NCBI GenBank assembly: GCA_029934175.1
Contig: JAOZMT010000160.1
Span: 1-5,796 of the forward strand
DNA length: 5,796 nucleotides
Direction of reading: 5' to 3'
Origin: Victivallales bacterium
GTDB lineage: Bacteria > Verrucomicrobiota > Lentisphaeria > Victivallales > JAUVCU01
The notes beneath the pieces were generated by a model that searched no databases, had not been told where the DNA came from, and saw only the letters and a list, made by a program, of their open reading frames with translations. Below are positions 1 to 5,609 of the stretch, piece by piece. A program made the translations under genes and the position numbers. Each line of letters starts with the position of its first letter. The stretch's first letter is position 1.

Positions 1-188
1 TTAAATCGACAGCCCCTGAAAGCGGGACTCTGACAGCTTTAATTTCTAGTCCAAAGTGTAAAGTAGTTTTATGCATATATGAAACTAGCCTTAAGGTTAA
101 CATAAATAAAGTTAAGAATAAATCCATAACTTTAGCTTATGCTATAGAAAGCAAGTGTCATGAGTGTTTTTTTATTCAATTCTCATAA
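1..188 (+). other. Open reading frame entering from the left edge, identity unknown
   Basis: One forward frame (codons from base 3) stays open for 61 codons and stops at TAA 186-188, so it could be the C-terminal end of an upstream protein. The translation begins KSTAPESGTLTALISSPKC and ends rich in Cys, Phe and Ile; I recognise no domain. The first 50 or so bases are clearly more GC-rich than the rest of the leader. The opposite strand is also open from an ATG at 127 to the edge (42 codons), so this stretch may instead be the tail of an RNA gene or a conserved non-coding element. A run of seven T at 167-173 has no convincing stem before it, so I do not call a terminator. Coding status is undecided. 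Confidence 0.2.
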
Positions 189-336
189 AAAAAGTCAAAA
201 CACCATCTGTATATATGTGTTTCTATTGCTTTATTTAGATATACTAAAAATTAAGTAATTCAGTGTAATTGTATATGTATTATAGAGTTATAAATTTATT
301 GAAAAATGAAAAAGAAAACATACTTTGAAAAAAAAA

Positions 337-367
337 ATCATTTTATTTGCAGTTTTGCTAAAATGAT
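337..367 (-). terminator. Stem-loop with T-run on the minus strand (possible terminator)
   Basis: The arms ATCATTTTA (337-345) and TAAAATGAT (359-367) are perfectly complementary over 9 bp. The 13-nt loop can itself pair GCA (349-351) with TGC (356-358). The ten A at 328-337 read as ten T directly after the stem on the minus strand, which is the layout of an intrinsic terminator for leftward transcripts. The stem is AT-rich and no leftward gene ends here, so termination is only a possibility. The A-tract could equally act as an upstream promoter element for rpsP. Confidence 0.35.
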
Positions 368-381
368 ATATATTAAGTAGT

Positions 382-408
382 TTGTATATCCCTAAAAATA
401 TGTATAAT
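382..408 (+). promoter_or_regulatory. Candidate sigma-70-type promoter for the rpsP operon
   Basis: A perfect TATAAT stands at 403-408, preceded by TG at 401-402. A partial -35 match, TTGTAT, lies at 382-387 with a short 15-base spacer. Transcription would start near 415, giving a leader of about 70 nt before the ATG at 487. An alternative is TTGCAG (347-352) with TATATT (369-374) and a 16-base spacer, but it overlaps the upstream stem-loop. In such AT-rich DNA, matches occur by chance; the consensus -10 box close to the operon is the main support. Confidence 0.45.
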
Positions 409-420
409 TGCATAAAATAG

Positions 421-440
421 GCAAAATAAATATATTTTGC
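421..440 (+). promoter_or_regulatory. Hairpin in the 5' leader of rpsP
   Basis: GCAAAATA (421-428) and TATTTTGC (433-440) form a perfect 8-bp stem with a 4-nt loop. It lies just downstream of the predicted transcription start and about 46 bases before the rpsP start codon. It could be an mRNA 5' stabiliser, a site for translational feedback, or a DNA operator. I do not recognise it as a known ribosomal leader motif. Confidence 0.4.
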
Positions 441-486
441 TAGAGCGGAAATAGGGACATTTATTAAACCCAAAATTGAGGAAATT

Positions 487-759
487 ATGGCAGTAAAAAT
501 TAGACTTAAAAAAACAGGTGCGAAAAACAACCCTTGCTTCAGAATTGTAGTAGCTGATGCTCGCGCCCAAAGAGATGGTCGTGTTATCGAAAACCTAGGA
601 TTTTATGATCCAAAACATGAAGATGAAAAGCTTGATTTAGTTCGTGCAGAATATTGGATTTCGCAAGGAGCTCAACCAAACCCAACAGTTAAGGACATTA
701 TTAAGCGCGCAAAAAAACTTGGTTCGCAAGAAACAACAAAACCTGCAGTAGCTGAATAG
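487..759 (+). CDS. rpsP: Small-subunit ribosomal protein S16
   Basis: S16 binds 16S rRNA in the body of the 30S subunit and helps its assembly. The 90-residue product opens with MAVKIRLKKTGAKNNPCFR, followed by the family's IVVAD and RDGR segments, the LGFYDP turn near residues 38-43, and the conserved EYWISQGAQP and TVKDIIKRA stretches before a short variable tail ending AVAE. Length is normal for S16. The ATG is chosen because GAGG lies 5 nt upstream (478-481) and the product starts with the usual MAVKIRL. It is the first gene of the operon: its TAG stop forms part of the Shine-Dalgarno site of the next gene, so the two are likely translated in sequence. The identification is firm. The C-terminal tail after about residue 80 is lineage-specific, and I attach no function to it. 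Confidence 0.98.
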   Translation: MAVKIRLKKTGAKNNPCFRIVVADARAQRDGRVIENLGFYDPKHEDEKLDLVRAEYWISQGAQPNPTVKDIIKRAKKLGSQETTKPAVAE

Positions 760-762
760 GAG
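757..762 (+). promoter_or_regulatory. Shine-Dalgarno site supporting the GTG start of the KH gene
   Basis: TAGGAG overlaps the rpsP stop codon and stands 7 nt before GTG at 770. It decides the start of the KH gene, because there is no other in-frame start before the conserved domain. Confidence 0.8.
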
Positions 763-769
763 AGTATTT

Positions 770-1126
770 GTGAAATTTTTAAAAAAACTTTTTGGAGGAA
801 CTGAAGAGAAAGTTGAACCAGTAGCAACTGAGACAACACCAGATAGTTCGTCAAATGTAAAGACTTCTTCAAGTTCAAATGAAGATATTAAAGATCTTGA
901 AAGCTTTGTTGATTATATTGTGAAAGCTTTAGTAGATGAACCTAATAATGTTTCTATATATGTGGAAGAAGAACCTGATGCAACAGTGATTAAAGTTGAA
1001 TGCAATAAGGACGATATAGGTAAAGTTATAGGTAAGAAAGGCAGAACAATTATGGCGATACGCTCATTAGTGAGTGGTGCTGGAGGAAGACTTCAAAAAA
1101 GAGTTAAAGTTGAGGTTTGTGATTAA
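770..1126 (+). CDS. khpA: KhpA-like KH-domain RNA-binding protein with N-terminal extension
   Basis: The product has 118 residues. Residues about 40-118 match the small single-KH protein KhpA (YlqC): ESFVDYIVKALVDEP leads into a beta-strand pair, then the GxxG loop GKVIGKKGR (84-92), the IRSLVSGAG helix and a final VKVEV strand. KhpA proteins bind RNA and, in Gram-positive bacteria, work with KhpB in cell division and RNA control. Typical KhpA is about 75-80 residues. This one carries some 40 extra N-terminal residues: a basic amphipathic start (MKFLKKLFGG), then an acidic and Thr/Ser-rich linker with a run of four Ser. The extension appears real, since the only early start is GTG with TAGGAG 7 nt upstream. 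The gene sits between rpsP and trmD, the usual khpA position, but here it directly abuts trmD. The KH call is secure; partners and the extension's role are unknown. Confidence 0.92.
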   Translation: MKFLKKLFGGTEEKVEPVATETTPDSSSNVKTSSSSNEDIKDLESFVDYIVKALVDEPNNVSIYVEEEPDATVIKVECNKDDIGKVIGKKGRTIMAIRSLVSGAGGRLQKRVKVEVCD

Positions 1127-1810
1127 TTGAAAATTGATATAATTACAATTTTTCCTGAAATTTTTTTCGGTCCATTTTCACAAAGTATTGTAAATAGGGC
1201 AATTAAAGAAAAAATTGTAGATATTAATATTATTAATTTAAGAGATTTTACATCTGATAAGCGTAAAAGTGTAGATGATAAACCTTATGGTGGTGGTCCT
1301 GGAATGTTAATGACTCCAGAACCTATATTTAAGGCAGTTAAATCTCTAAAAAAAGAGAATTCTCATATTATATTGACTACTCCACAAGGGCAACAGTTTT
1401 CACAAAAGAAAGCTGTTCAACTTGTAAAAAGAGAACATATAATATTTATTTGTGGACATTATGAAGGCGTTGATGAAAGAATTAGAACTGAACTTGTAGA
1501 TGAAGAAATATCTATAGGTGATTATATTCTTACAAGTGGAAATTTACCGGCAATGGTTATAACTGATGCTGTTGTTAGATTACTTCCTAATGCATTAGGT
1601 TCTGAAGAATCTAGTGTAGAAGAATCATTTTCGAATGGTTTATTGGAATATCCACAGTTTACAAGACCTGAAGTTTATAAAAACTTAGAGGTCCCAAAAG
1701 TTCTTTTGTCAGGGAATCATGCACAGATCGCAGATTGGAGAAAAAAAGAAGCTATAAAACGGACATCAGAAAGGCGTCCAGATTTAATAAAAAAGGAGAT
1801 TATATTATGA
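1127..1810 (+). CDS. trmD: tRNA (guanine37-N1)-methyltransferase TrmD
   Basis: TrmD is a SPOUT (trefoil-knot) dimer that transfers a methyl group from S-adenosylmethionine to N1 of G37, next to the anticodon of tRNAs reading CUN, CCN and CGG codons, which prevents +1 frameshifting. The 227 residues show MKIDIITIFPEIF at the start, DDKPYGGGPGMLM (50-62), the knot motifs FICGHYEGVDERI (107-119) and SIGDYILTSGNLPAM (129-143), then GLLEYPQFTRPEV and VLLSGNHAQI. Arg151 matches the conserved catalytic Arg154 of E. coli/H. influenzae TrmD. The residue aligned with the general base Asp169 is Glu166 (in VEESF), an unusual conservative change. The C-terminus is short: E. coli TrmD has 255 residues. The start is TTG directly after the KH stop (TAATTG), with GAGG 11 nt upstream. 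The stop overlaps the rplS start in ATGA. The upstream rimM gene of many operons is missing. Confidence 0.98.
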   Translation: MKIDIITIFPEIFFGPFSQSIVNRAIKEKIVDINIINLRDFTSDKRKSVDDKPYGGGPGMLMTPEPIFKAVKSLKKENSHIILTTPQGQQFSQKKAVQLVKREHIIFICGHYEGVDERIRTELVDEEISIGDYILTSGNLPAMVITDAVVRLLPNALGSEESSVEESFSNGLLEYPQFTRPEVYKNLEVPKVLLSGNHAQIADWRKKEAIKRTSERRPDLIKKEIIL

Positions 1811-2154
1811 ATATAATGGATGAAATCAATAAAGAGCAATGTAAAGAAGATGTTGTAGAATTTGTTGTAGGTGATACAATTAAAGTTCATACAAAAATTA
1901 TTGAAGGAGAAACTGAAAGAATTCAAATTTTTAGTGGAGTTGTTATTGCAAGAAAAGGTTCTGGAGTACAAGAAACTATTACAGTTCGTCGTGTTATTTC
2001 AGGTCAAGGAGTTGAAAAAATATTCCCAATTAATTCACCTCGAATTGCAAAATTTGAAGTTGAAAGAAAAGGTAAAGTTCGTAGATCTAAATTATACTAT
2101 CTTAGAGATAAGATTGGTAAAGCTGCAAAAGTAAAAGAACTTAAATATAAATAA
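1807..2154 (+). CDS. rplS: Large-subunit ribosomal protein L19
   Basis: L19 lies at the 30S-50S interface and contributes to bridges with 16S rRNA. The 115-residue product has the full family pattern: an N-terminal helix (MDEINKEQCKEDVVEF), GDTIKVHTKIIEGE, the FSGVVIARKGSG loop, TVRRVISGQGVEKIFPINSP, and the basic VERKGKVRRSKLYYLRDKIGKAAKVKE end. Length matches E. coli L19. I chose ATG 1807 rather than an upstream in-frame start near 1735, because GGAG (1795-1798) stands 8 nt before it and the protein then begins as L19 should; the upstream extension lies wholly within trmD. ATG overlaps the trmD stop by 4 nt, a layout that favours translational coupling. It is the last gene of the operon, with a strong terminator 28 bases after its stop. 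Confidence 0.98.
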   Translation: MNIMDEINKEQCKEDVVEFVVGDTIKVHTKIIEGETERIQIFSGVVIARKGSGVQETITVRRVISGQGVEKIFPINSPRIAKFEVERKGKVRRSKLYYLRDKIGKAAKVKELKYK

Positions 2155-2181
2155 GTTTATACTTTTCAACATTGATATATT

Positions 2182-2216
2182 AAAACCATTATGCAGTTAT
2201 GCATAATGGTTTTTTT
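2182..2216 (+). terminator. Intrinsic terminator of the rpsP-rplS operon
   Basis: AAAACCATTATGCA (2182-2195) and its exact complement (2200-2213) form a 14-bp stem closed by a GTTA loop; the T-run reaches 2216. On the minus strand the stem is followed by only four T, so it may also serve, less efficiently, as the terminator for the convergent pepN gene. Confidence 0.92.
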
Positions 2217-2300
2217 GTATATATTTACCTCAAGCTTTCGAAAATATTCATAAGTGTGGGCGAGTATGCTGAAAATACAAAATGTTATTAAAATTTAATC
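2217..2300. other. Convergent intergenic spacer between rplS and pepN
   Basis: This is short AT-rich sequence between the operon terminator and the pepN stop codon. I see no gene, and no second strong hairpin that would give pepN its own terminator. Confidence 0.6.
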
Positions 2301-4883
2301 TCAATTAAGTATTTTAGATACTATCTCATATAACCCTTTTGAAATATTATCTAATTTTAAAATATTTTCAAGTTGATTTTTTATTAATTTTTGTCTTTTA
2401 GGATTTACTTTTTTATAATCCTTAAATCCTTTTGCTAAACTAGAAGATAGATTAGGATTTATTTTATCTACTTCCATTATTTTATCCGCAATAAAAGAAT
2501 ATCCAGAACCGTCAAGTTTGTGAAAATAAATTTGGTTACTTGCAAAAATATTATATATTGACCTAATTTTATTAGGATTTTCTTTATCATAAGCATCGTT
2601 TTCAATAATCCGTTTTATATTACCTAAAACATCTCCATATTTTGCTCCTGCTTGAATACCAAACCATTTATTCATTGTAAGTGAATCATTTTTCCACTTC
2701 TTATAAAAAATGTTTAATCCTGCTTGTTTTAAATTTGAATTATTTCTTACCAAAAGCGATAATGCAGCTATGGCATCTGTCATATTATCTGAGTTTTTGA
2801 ATTGGTCAAAAATTAAAGAGTCGTAAGAGTTCCCTAATGAACCTAAATAGAATAAAATAATATTTTTTAATTTTCTTTTGCCACATTCTTTTTGTGAATA
2901 TGCATAAGTCGCAGATTTTAAAGAAGTATATTGGGATAAAAATTTTTGCTCAAATCGCAAAGCAAATGATTTAATTAAAAATTCACTAGCATTAAAAATA
3001 GCATCAAAGTCGTATTCATTTAAATCATTAGAAATATTTGACAAAGTAGGGAAAGTTATTATAGAAGCTTTTATAGAATTATCAATACTGTTATCATCTA
3101 AGACAGCTCCTAATGCATTTAATAATTCAGGTTCAATGCAAACTAATTTTTCAGCTCTAACTTTGTCCATAATATCTTTTATAGATTTTTTTATTAAGAT
3201 TTGTCCTACCTCATATTTATTAAATGTATCTTTATCAAACTTCAATAACTTTAATAAATCGTTTGTTTGATAATCATATTCAATTTTGATAGGAGCTGAA
3301 AAATTTCTTAATAAAGAAGGAATAGGCTTAGATTTTATATCTTTAAAAGTAAAAAATTCTTCTTTTTGTGAAATAATTAATTGTTTTGATAATAATTCTT
3401 CTCCATTTTCAGCAACTAAACCAATATCAAGTGGATAATTAAAAGCATTTTGTCCATTTTGCAGTTTTTGTTTTATTTTTAATTTGTATTCTTTTGAGAT
3501 TTCATTATATTCATCTTTCACCTCACAAAGAGGAGTTCCATTTTGTGAATACCAGTTTTTAAATTGTGAAAAATCTTTTTTGCTGACAATTTCCATTGCA
3601 CTAATAAAATCATCACAAGTAACAGCTTGTCCATCAAATAATTCAAAATATTTATCAATGCCTTCCTTAAACTTATCTTTCCCAATAATAGTTTGAATCA
3701 TTCTTATGACTTCTGCACCTTTGTTGTAAACAGTGCTTGTATAAAAATTATCTATCTCAATATATGAGTCAGGGCGTATAGGGTGCGACATCGGACTTGC
3801 ATCTTCCGCAAATTGCATATCTCGCAAAATTTTAACTTCTGCTAATCGAACATCATCTCTAGAATTCATATCTGATGAGAATTCTTGATCCCTGAAAACA
3901 GTCAAACCTTCTTTTAATGTTAATTGAAACCAATCCCTACAAGTTATTCTATTCCCAGTCCAATTATGGAAATACTCATGACCTATAACGCTTTCAATTC
4001 CTTGAAAATTAGAGTCAGTCGCAGATTCAGAATCGGCTAAAACATATTGTGAATTGAATATATTTAATCCTTTGTTTTCCATCGCTCCGAAGTTAAAAGA
4101 ATCAACAGCAACTATCATATAGAGGTTTAAGTCATATTCTAAGTTAAATTTATCTTCGTCCCATTTCATAGCTTTTTTTAAAGATTCTATTGCAAAATTT
4201 GCTTTCTTCTCATTCCCTTTGTCAACAAAAATTTCTAAAGTAATTTCCCGTCCAGATTTTGTAATAAATTTATCAGCAACCTTTCCCAAGTCTCCTGCGA
4301 CTAGTGCAAATAAATAAGCTGGTTTAGGAAATGGATCTTCCCAAGATACAGTTTTTCTATTTGTAGTTGAACAAAAAGACTCTGATAATTTATTACCATT
4401 CGATAAAAGCACTGGATATTTTTTTAAATCTGCACAAATCGCAACTTTATAAACCGCCATCACATCTGGTCTATCAATAAAATATGTAATTCTTCTAAAT
4501 CCTTCAGGTTCATTTTGCGAACAAATGATGTTGCCTGATTTATATATACCTGAACATGCTTTATTTGATGCAGGATAGATTATAGTTTCAATTGATAGTT
4601 CAAAAGAATTTGGAACTTGTGATATTGTTAAAGATTTAGAATCGACAACATAATCATCGTTAGATAAAATTTTATCATCAATGCAAACAGTATTTAATTT
4701 TAAATTTTCACCATTTAAAACAATAGGAGTATTTGCAGAAATATTTACATTTCGTGATACTTTCAACTTAGACTTCACAATTATTTCTTCATCAAAAATA
4801 TCAAAAAACAAATCTACTTCTGATATTAAATATTCTGGAGCTTTGTAATCTGAGCGATATATAACTTTATTTTTATTATCCAT
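2301..4883 (-). CDS. pepN: Aminopeptidase N (M1 family zinc metallopeptidase)
   Basis: PepN removes N-terminal residues from peptides in the cytosol, acting late in protein turnover and peptide use. The 860-residue protein (E. coli: 870) aligns along its whole length. Numbered from the chosen ATG, the N-terminal beta domain covers about 1-190 and includes QNEPEGFRRITYFIDRPD, with Gln123 and Glu125 at the substrate N-terminus site. The thermolysin-like catalytic domain (about 190-440) has the exopeptidase motif GAMEN (266-270), zinc site HEYFH (302-306) with Glu325 as third ligand, and Tyr386 in TVYNKGAEV. A beta module and a long helical domain follow, with NMTDAIAALS and DGSGYSFIADKI near the end. 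No signal peptide is seen. Phe265 stands where E. coli has Met260. ATG 4883 is preferred over a TTG ten codons upstream because AAGGA lies 6 nt before it and the protein then starts like PepN. It is a single gene, convergent with the ribosomal operon. Confidence 0.98.
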   Translation of the reverse strand: MDNKNKVIYRSDYKAPEYLISEVDLFFDIFDEEIIVKSKLKVSRNVNISANTPIVLNGENLKLNTVCIDDKILSNDDYVVDSKSLTISQVPNSFELSIETIIYPASNKACSGIYKSGNIICSQNEPEGFRRITYFIDRPDVMAVYKVAICADLKKYPVLLSNGNKLSESFCSTTNRKTVSWEDPFPKPAYLFALVAGDLGKVADKFITKSGREITLEIFVDKGNEKKANFAIESLKKAMKWDEDKFNLEYDLNLYMIVAVDSFNFGAMENKGLNIFNSQYVLADSESATDSNFQGIESVIGHEYFHNWTGNRITCRDWFQLTLKEGLTVFRDQEFSSDMNSRDDVRLAEVKILRDMQFAEDASPMSHPIRPDSYIEIDNFYTSTVYNKGAEVIRMIQTIIGKDKFKEGIDKYFELFDGQAVTCDDFISAMEIVSKKDFSQFKNWYSQNGTPLCEVKDEYNEISKEYKLKIKQKLQNGQNAFNYPLDIGLVAENGEELLSKQLIISQKEEFFTFKDIKSKPIPSLLRNFSAPIKIEYDYQTNDLLKLLKFDKDTFNKYEVGQILIKKSIKDIMDKVRAEKLVCIEPELLNALGAVLDDNSIDNSIKASIITFPTLSNISNDLNEYDFDAIFNASEFLIKSFALRFEQKFLSQYTSLKSATYAYSQKECGKRKLKNIILFYLGSLGNSYDSLIFDQFKNSDNMTDAIAALSLLVRNNSNLKQAGLNIFYKKWKNDSLTMNKWFGIQAGAKYGDVLGNIKRIIENDAYDKENPNKIRSIYNIFASNQIYFHKLDGSGYSFIADKIMEVDKINPNLSSSLAKGFKDYKKVNPKRQKLIKNQLENILKLDNISKGLYEIVSKILN

Positions 4884-4889
4884 TTTTAT

Positions 4890-4894
4890 TCCTT
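4890..4894 (-). promoter_or_regulatory. Shine-Dalgarno site that fixes the pepN start
   Basis: AAGGA on the minus strand lies 6 nt before ATG 4883, within a context (AAGGAATAAAA) nearly the same as the one before the small gene at 5779. It would be internal to the longer TTG-start version, which argues for the ATG. Confidence 0.75.
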
Positions 4895-4914
4895 TTTTTA
4901 TTATTAAAATCAAT

Positions 4915-4948
4915 TTTATAACAGAACCTATAAGAGTTCTATTTTCAA
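4915..4948 (-). promoter_or_regulatory. Weak promoter-like signals upstream of pepN
   Basis: On the minus strand, TATAAA (4915-4920) lies about 32 nt before the start codon, and TTGAAA (4943-4948) lies upstream. The spacer is 22 bases, too long for a standard sigma-70 promoter, so only the -10-like box is plausible. Between them AGAAC (4923-4927) and GTTCT (4936-4940) form an inverted repeat with an 8-base centre, a possible operator or chance pairing. Confidence 0.3.
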
Positions 4949-4962
4949 GTCCTTTTTTTCCT

Positions 4963-5090
4963 TTGTTAATTGCGATTTATGCAATTTGTTTGTAGTTCTT
5001 GCTTTAGCAAGAGTTTGTCTCTTATCCCATTTATGGGGTGATTTGAAAATGCATTAGCAATATAAGAGTTGCATAAGTCGCAATAAATAA
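4963..5090. repeat. Inverted-repeat element with internal hairpins (MITE/REP-like or structured RNA)
   Basis: TTGCGATTTATGCAA (4970-4984) and TTGCATAAGTCGCAA (5069-5083) are 15-bp inverted repeats with one mismatch, which becomes a U-G pair in plus-strand RNA. Several further bases outside can pair to about 4963/5090. Inside are two stem-loops: TCTTGC/GCAAGA (4997-5012) and a CCCA/TGGG stem (5024-5039), both with a TTTA loop. The whole could fold as a three-way junction or a cruciform. It has no coding frame of note, lies between pepN and the nucleotidyltransferase cassette, and has no transposase. It may be a small dispersed repeat, or a leader or independent RNA. I do not recognise the family. 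Confidence 0.55.
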
Positions 5091-5106
5091 TTAAAAATTC
5101 TAATCT

Positions 5107-5136
5107 CTCGGATTTTCCCTATTCCGAGCAAAGCTC
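5107..5136 (-). terminator. Hairpins just downstream of the nucleotidyltransferase gene
   Basis: CTCGGA (5107-5112) and TCCGAG (5123-5128) form a 6-bp GC-rich stem with a 10-nt loop. Alternatively, GAGC (5126-5129) pairs with GCTC (5133-5136). On the minus strand a run of T follows the larger stem only after about ten bases, so as an intrinsic terminator for the cassette it is imperfect. The two stems share bases and are mutually exclusive. Confidence 0.35.
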
Positions 5137-5153
5137 AGCATTCCCAGATAAAA

Positions 5154-5609
5154 TTACTTTTTTAATAAGAGCAATTCTTCAACATCAATTTTATCTTTGC
5201 TCCTATTAACTAATCTTTTAGCTTCAATCAAATCATCTAAAGATATATACTTTATCGTTATCCCATCTATAGTATCAATTAAAGTATTTTCAAAATATAA
5301 AGATGTTTTTCTTGAAGATACACTTGTTAATAAATCTATAGCATTCGGTTCAGCTCCTAAGTGAATTGCAGTTCCTTCTGACTCAAATGCTTTTTCATCA
5401 AATCCAGCATTTTCAAATCCAAATTTTATTAGTGCATTCATTGTTTTTAAAGCATTTATTTTATTTGGGTTAATTAATATATCAAAATCATAAGTTGCTC
5501 TGATAAAACCATAATATCCAACCGCATATCCACCACAGACCATATAATCAACATCAAATTCATTAAATAATTGAATTAAATCTTTCATATCAGATGTCAA
5601 TTTTATCAT
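5154..5609 (-). CDS. MNT-fold nucleotidyltransferase-like protein (AbiEii/DUF6036-like)
   Basis: This 151-residue protein shows the core of the minimal nucleotidyltransferase fold: a helix, then VCGGYAVGYYGFIRATYDFDILI, with the Gly-Gly at 26-27 and the metal-binding pair Asp41 and Asp43. A likely third acidic residue is Asp92 in NAIDLLTS. The C-terminal ISLDDLIEAKRLVNRSKDKIDVEELL (123-147) is the usual end of this family. Members transfer a nucleotide or phosphate group to another molecule; targets vary, and some are toxins or antitoxins (AbiEii, MenT, HEPN-MNT pairs). The key acids are intact, so the enzyme could be active. GGAG stands 8 nt before the ATG, and the start overlaps the stop of the upstream small gene by 4 nt, pointing to a paired function. 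No HEPN partner is visible. The fold is well supported; the exact family and substrate are not. Confidence 0.85.
   Translation of the reverse strand: MIKLTSDMKDLIQLFNEFDVDYMVCGGYAVGYYGFIRATYDFDILINPNKINALKTMNALIKFGFENAGFDEKAFESEGTAIHLGAEPNAIDLLTSVSSRKTSLYFENTLIDTIDGITIKYISLDDLIEAKRLVNRSKDKIDVEELLLLKK

Larger units (their letters stand above)
189..486. other. AT-rich non-coding leader upstream of the rpsP operon
   Basis: No credible gene is present in this stretch of about 300 bases. The only long frames are antisense ones that run into the start of rpsP and have no recognisable content. It holds the likely operon promoter (about 382-408), a stem-loop next to a ten-base A-run (328-367), and an 8-bp leader hairpin (421-440). 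Between 189 and 327 I see only AT-rich sequence. A weak inverted repeat (about 197-222) on the minus strand is followed by a T-rich stretch; it could be a poor terminator but is not strong enough to call. Confidence 0.6.

Noticed and set aside
288..570. Antisense open frames across the rpsP leader and gene start
   Set aside because: They are Phe/Ile/Tyr-rich translations of AT-rich DNA with no recognisable domain, and they overlap the certain rpsP gene.
672..878. Antisense frame across the rpsP-KH junction
   Set aside because: It is a shadow of two well-supported genes on the plus strand.
1717..2134. Other frames over the trmD-rplS junction, including the longer in-frame rplS start at 1735
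   Set aside because: The longer start adds only trmD-internal codons. ATG 1807 has its own GGAG site and matches L19; the remaining frames are shadows.
2901..2913. 13-base sequence TGCATAAGTCGCA shared with the element arm at 5070-5082
   Set aside because: It sits in pepN codons for a Ser-Ala-Thr-Tyr-Ala-Tyr stretch. One such match is not surprising in AT-rich DNA of this length, although a genome count of the motif could reopen it.
3484..3696. Plus-strand frame of 70 codons inside pepN
   Set aside because: It is antisense to conserved catalytic-domain codons of pepN and has no identifiable content.
4884..4913. Longer pepN beginning at TTG 4913
   Set aside because: The ten added residues lie over the Shine-Dalgarno site of ATG 4883 and are not part of the PepN family start.
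4923..4940. SOS (LexA) box
   Set aside because: The 8-base spacing between GAAC and GTTC fits neither the Gram-positive GAAC-N4-GTTC box nor the alphaproteobacterial direct repeat.
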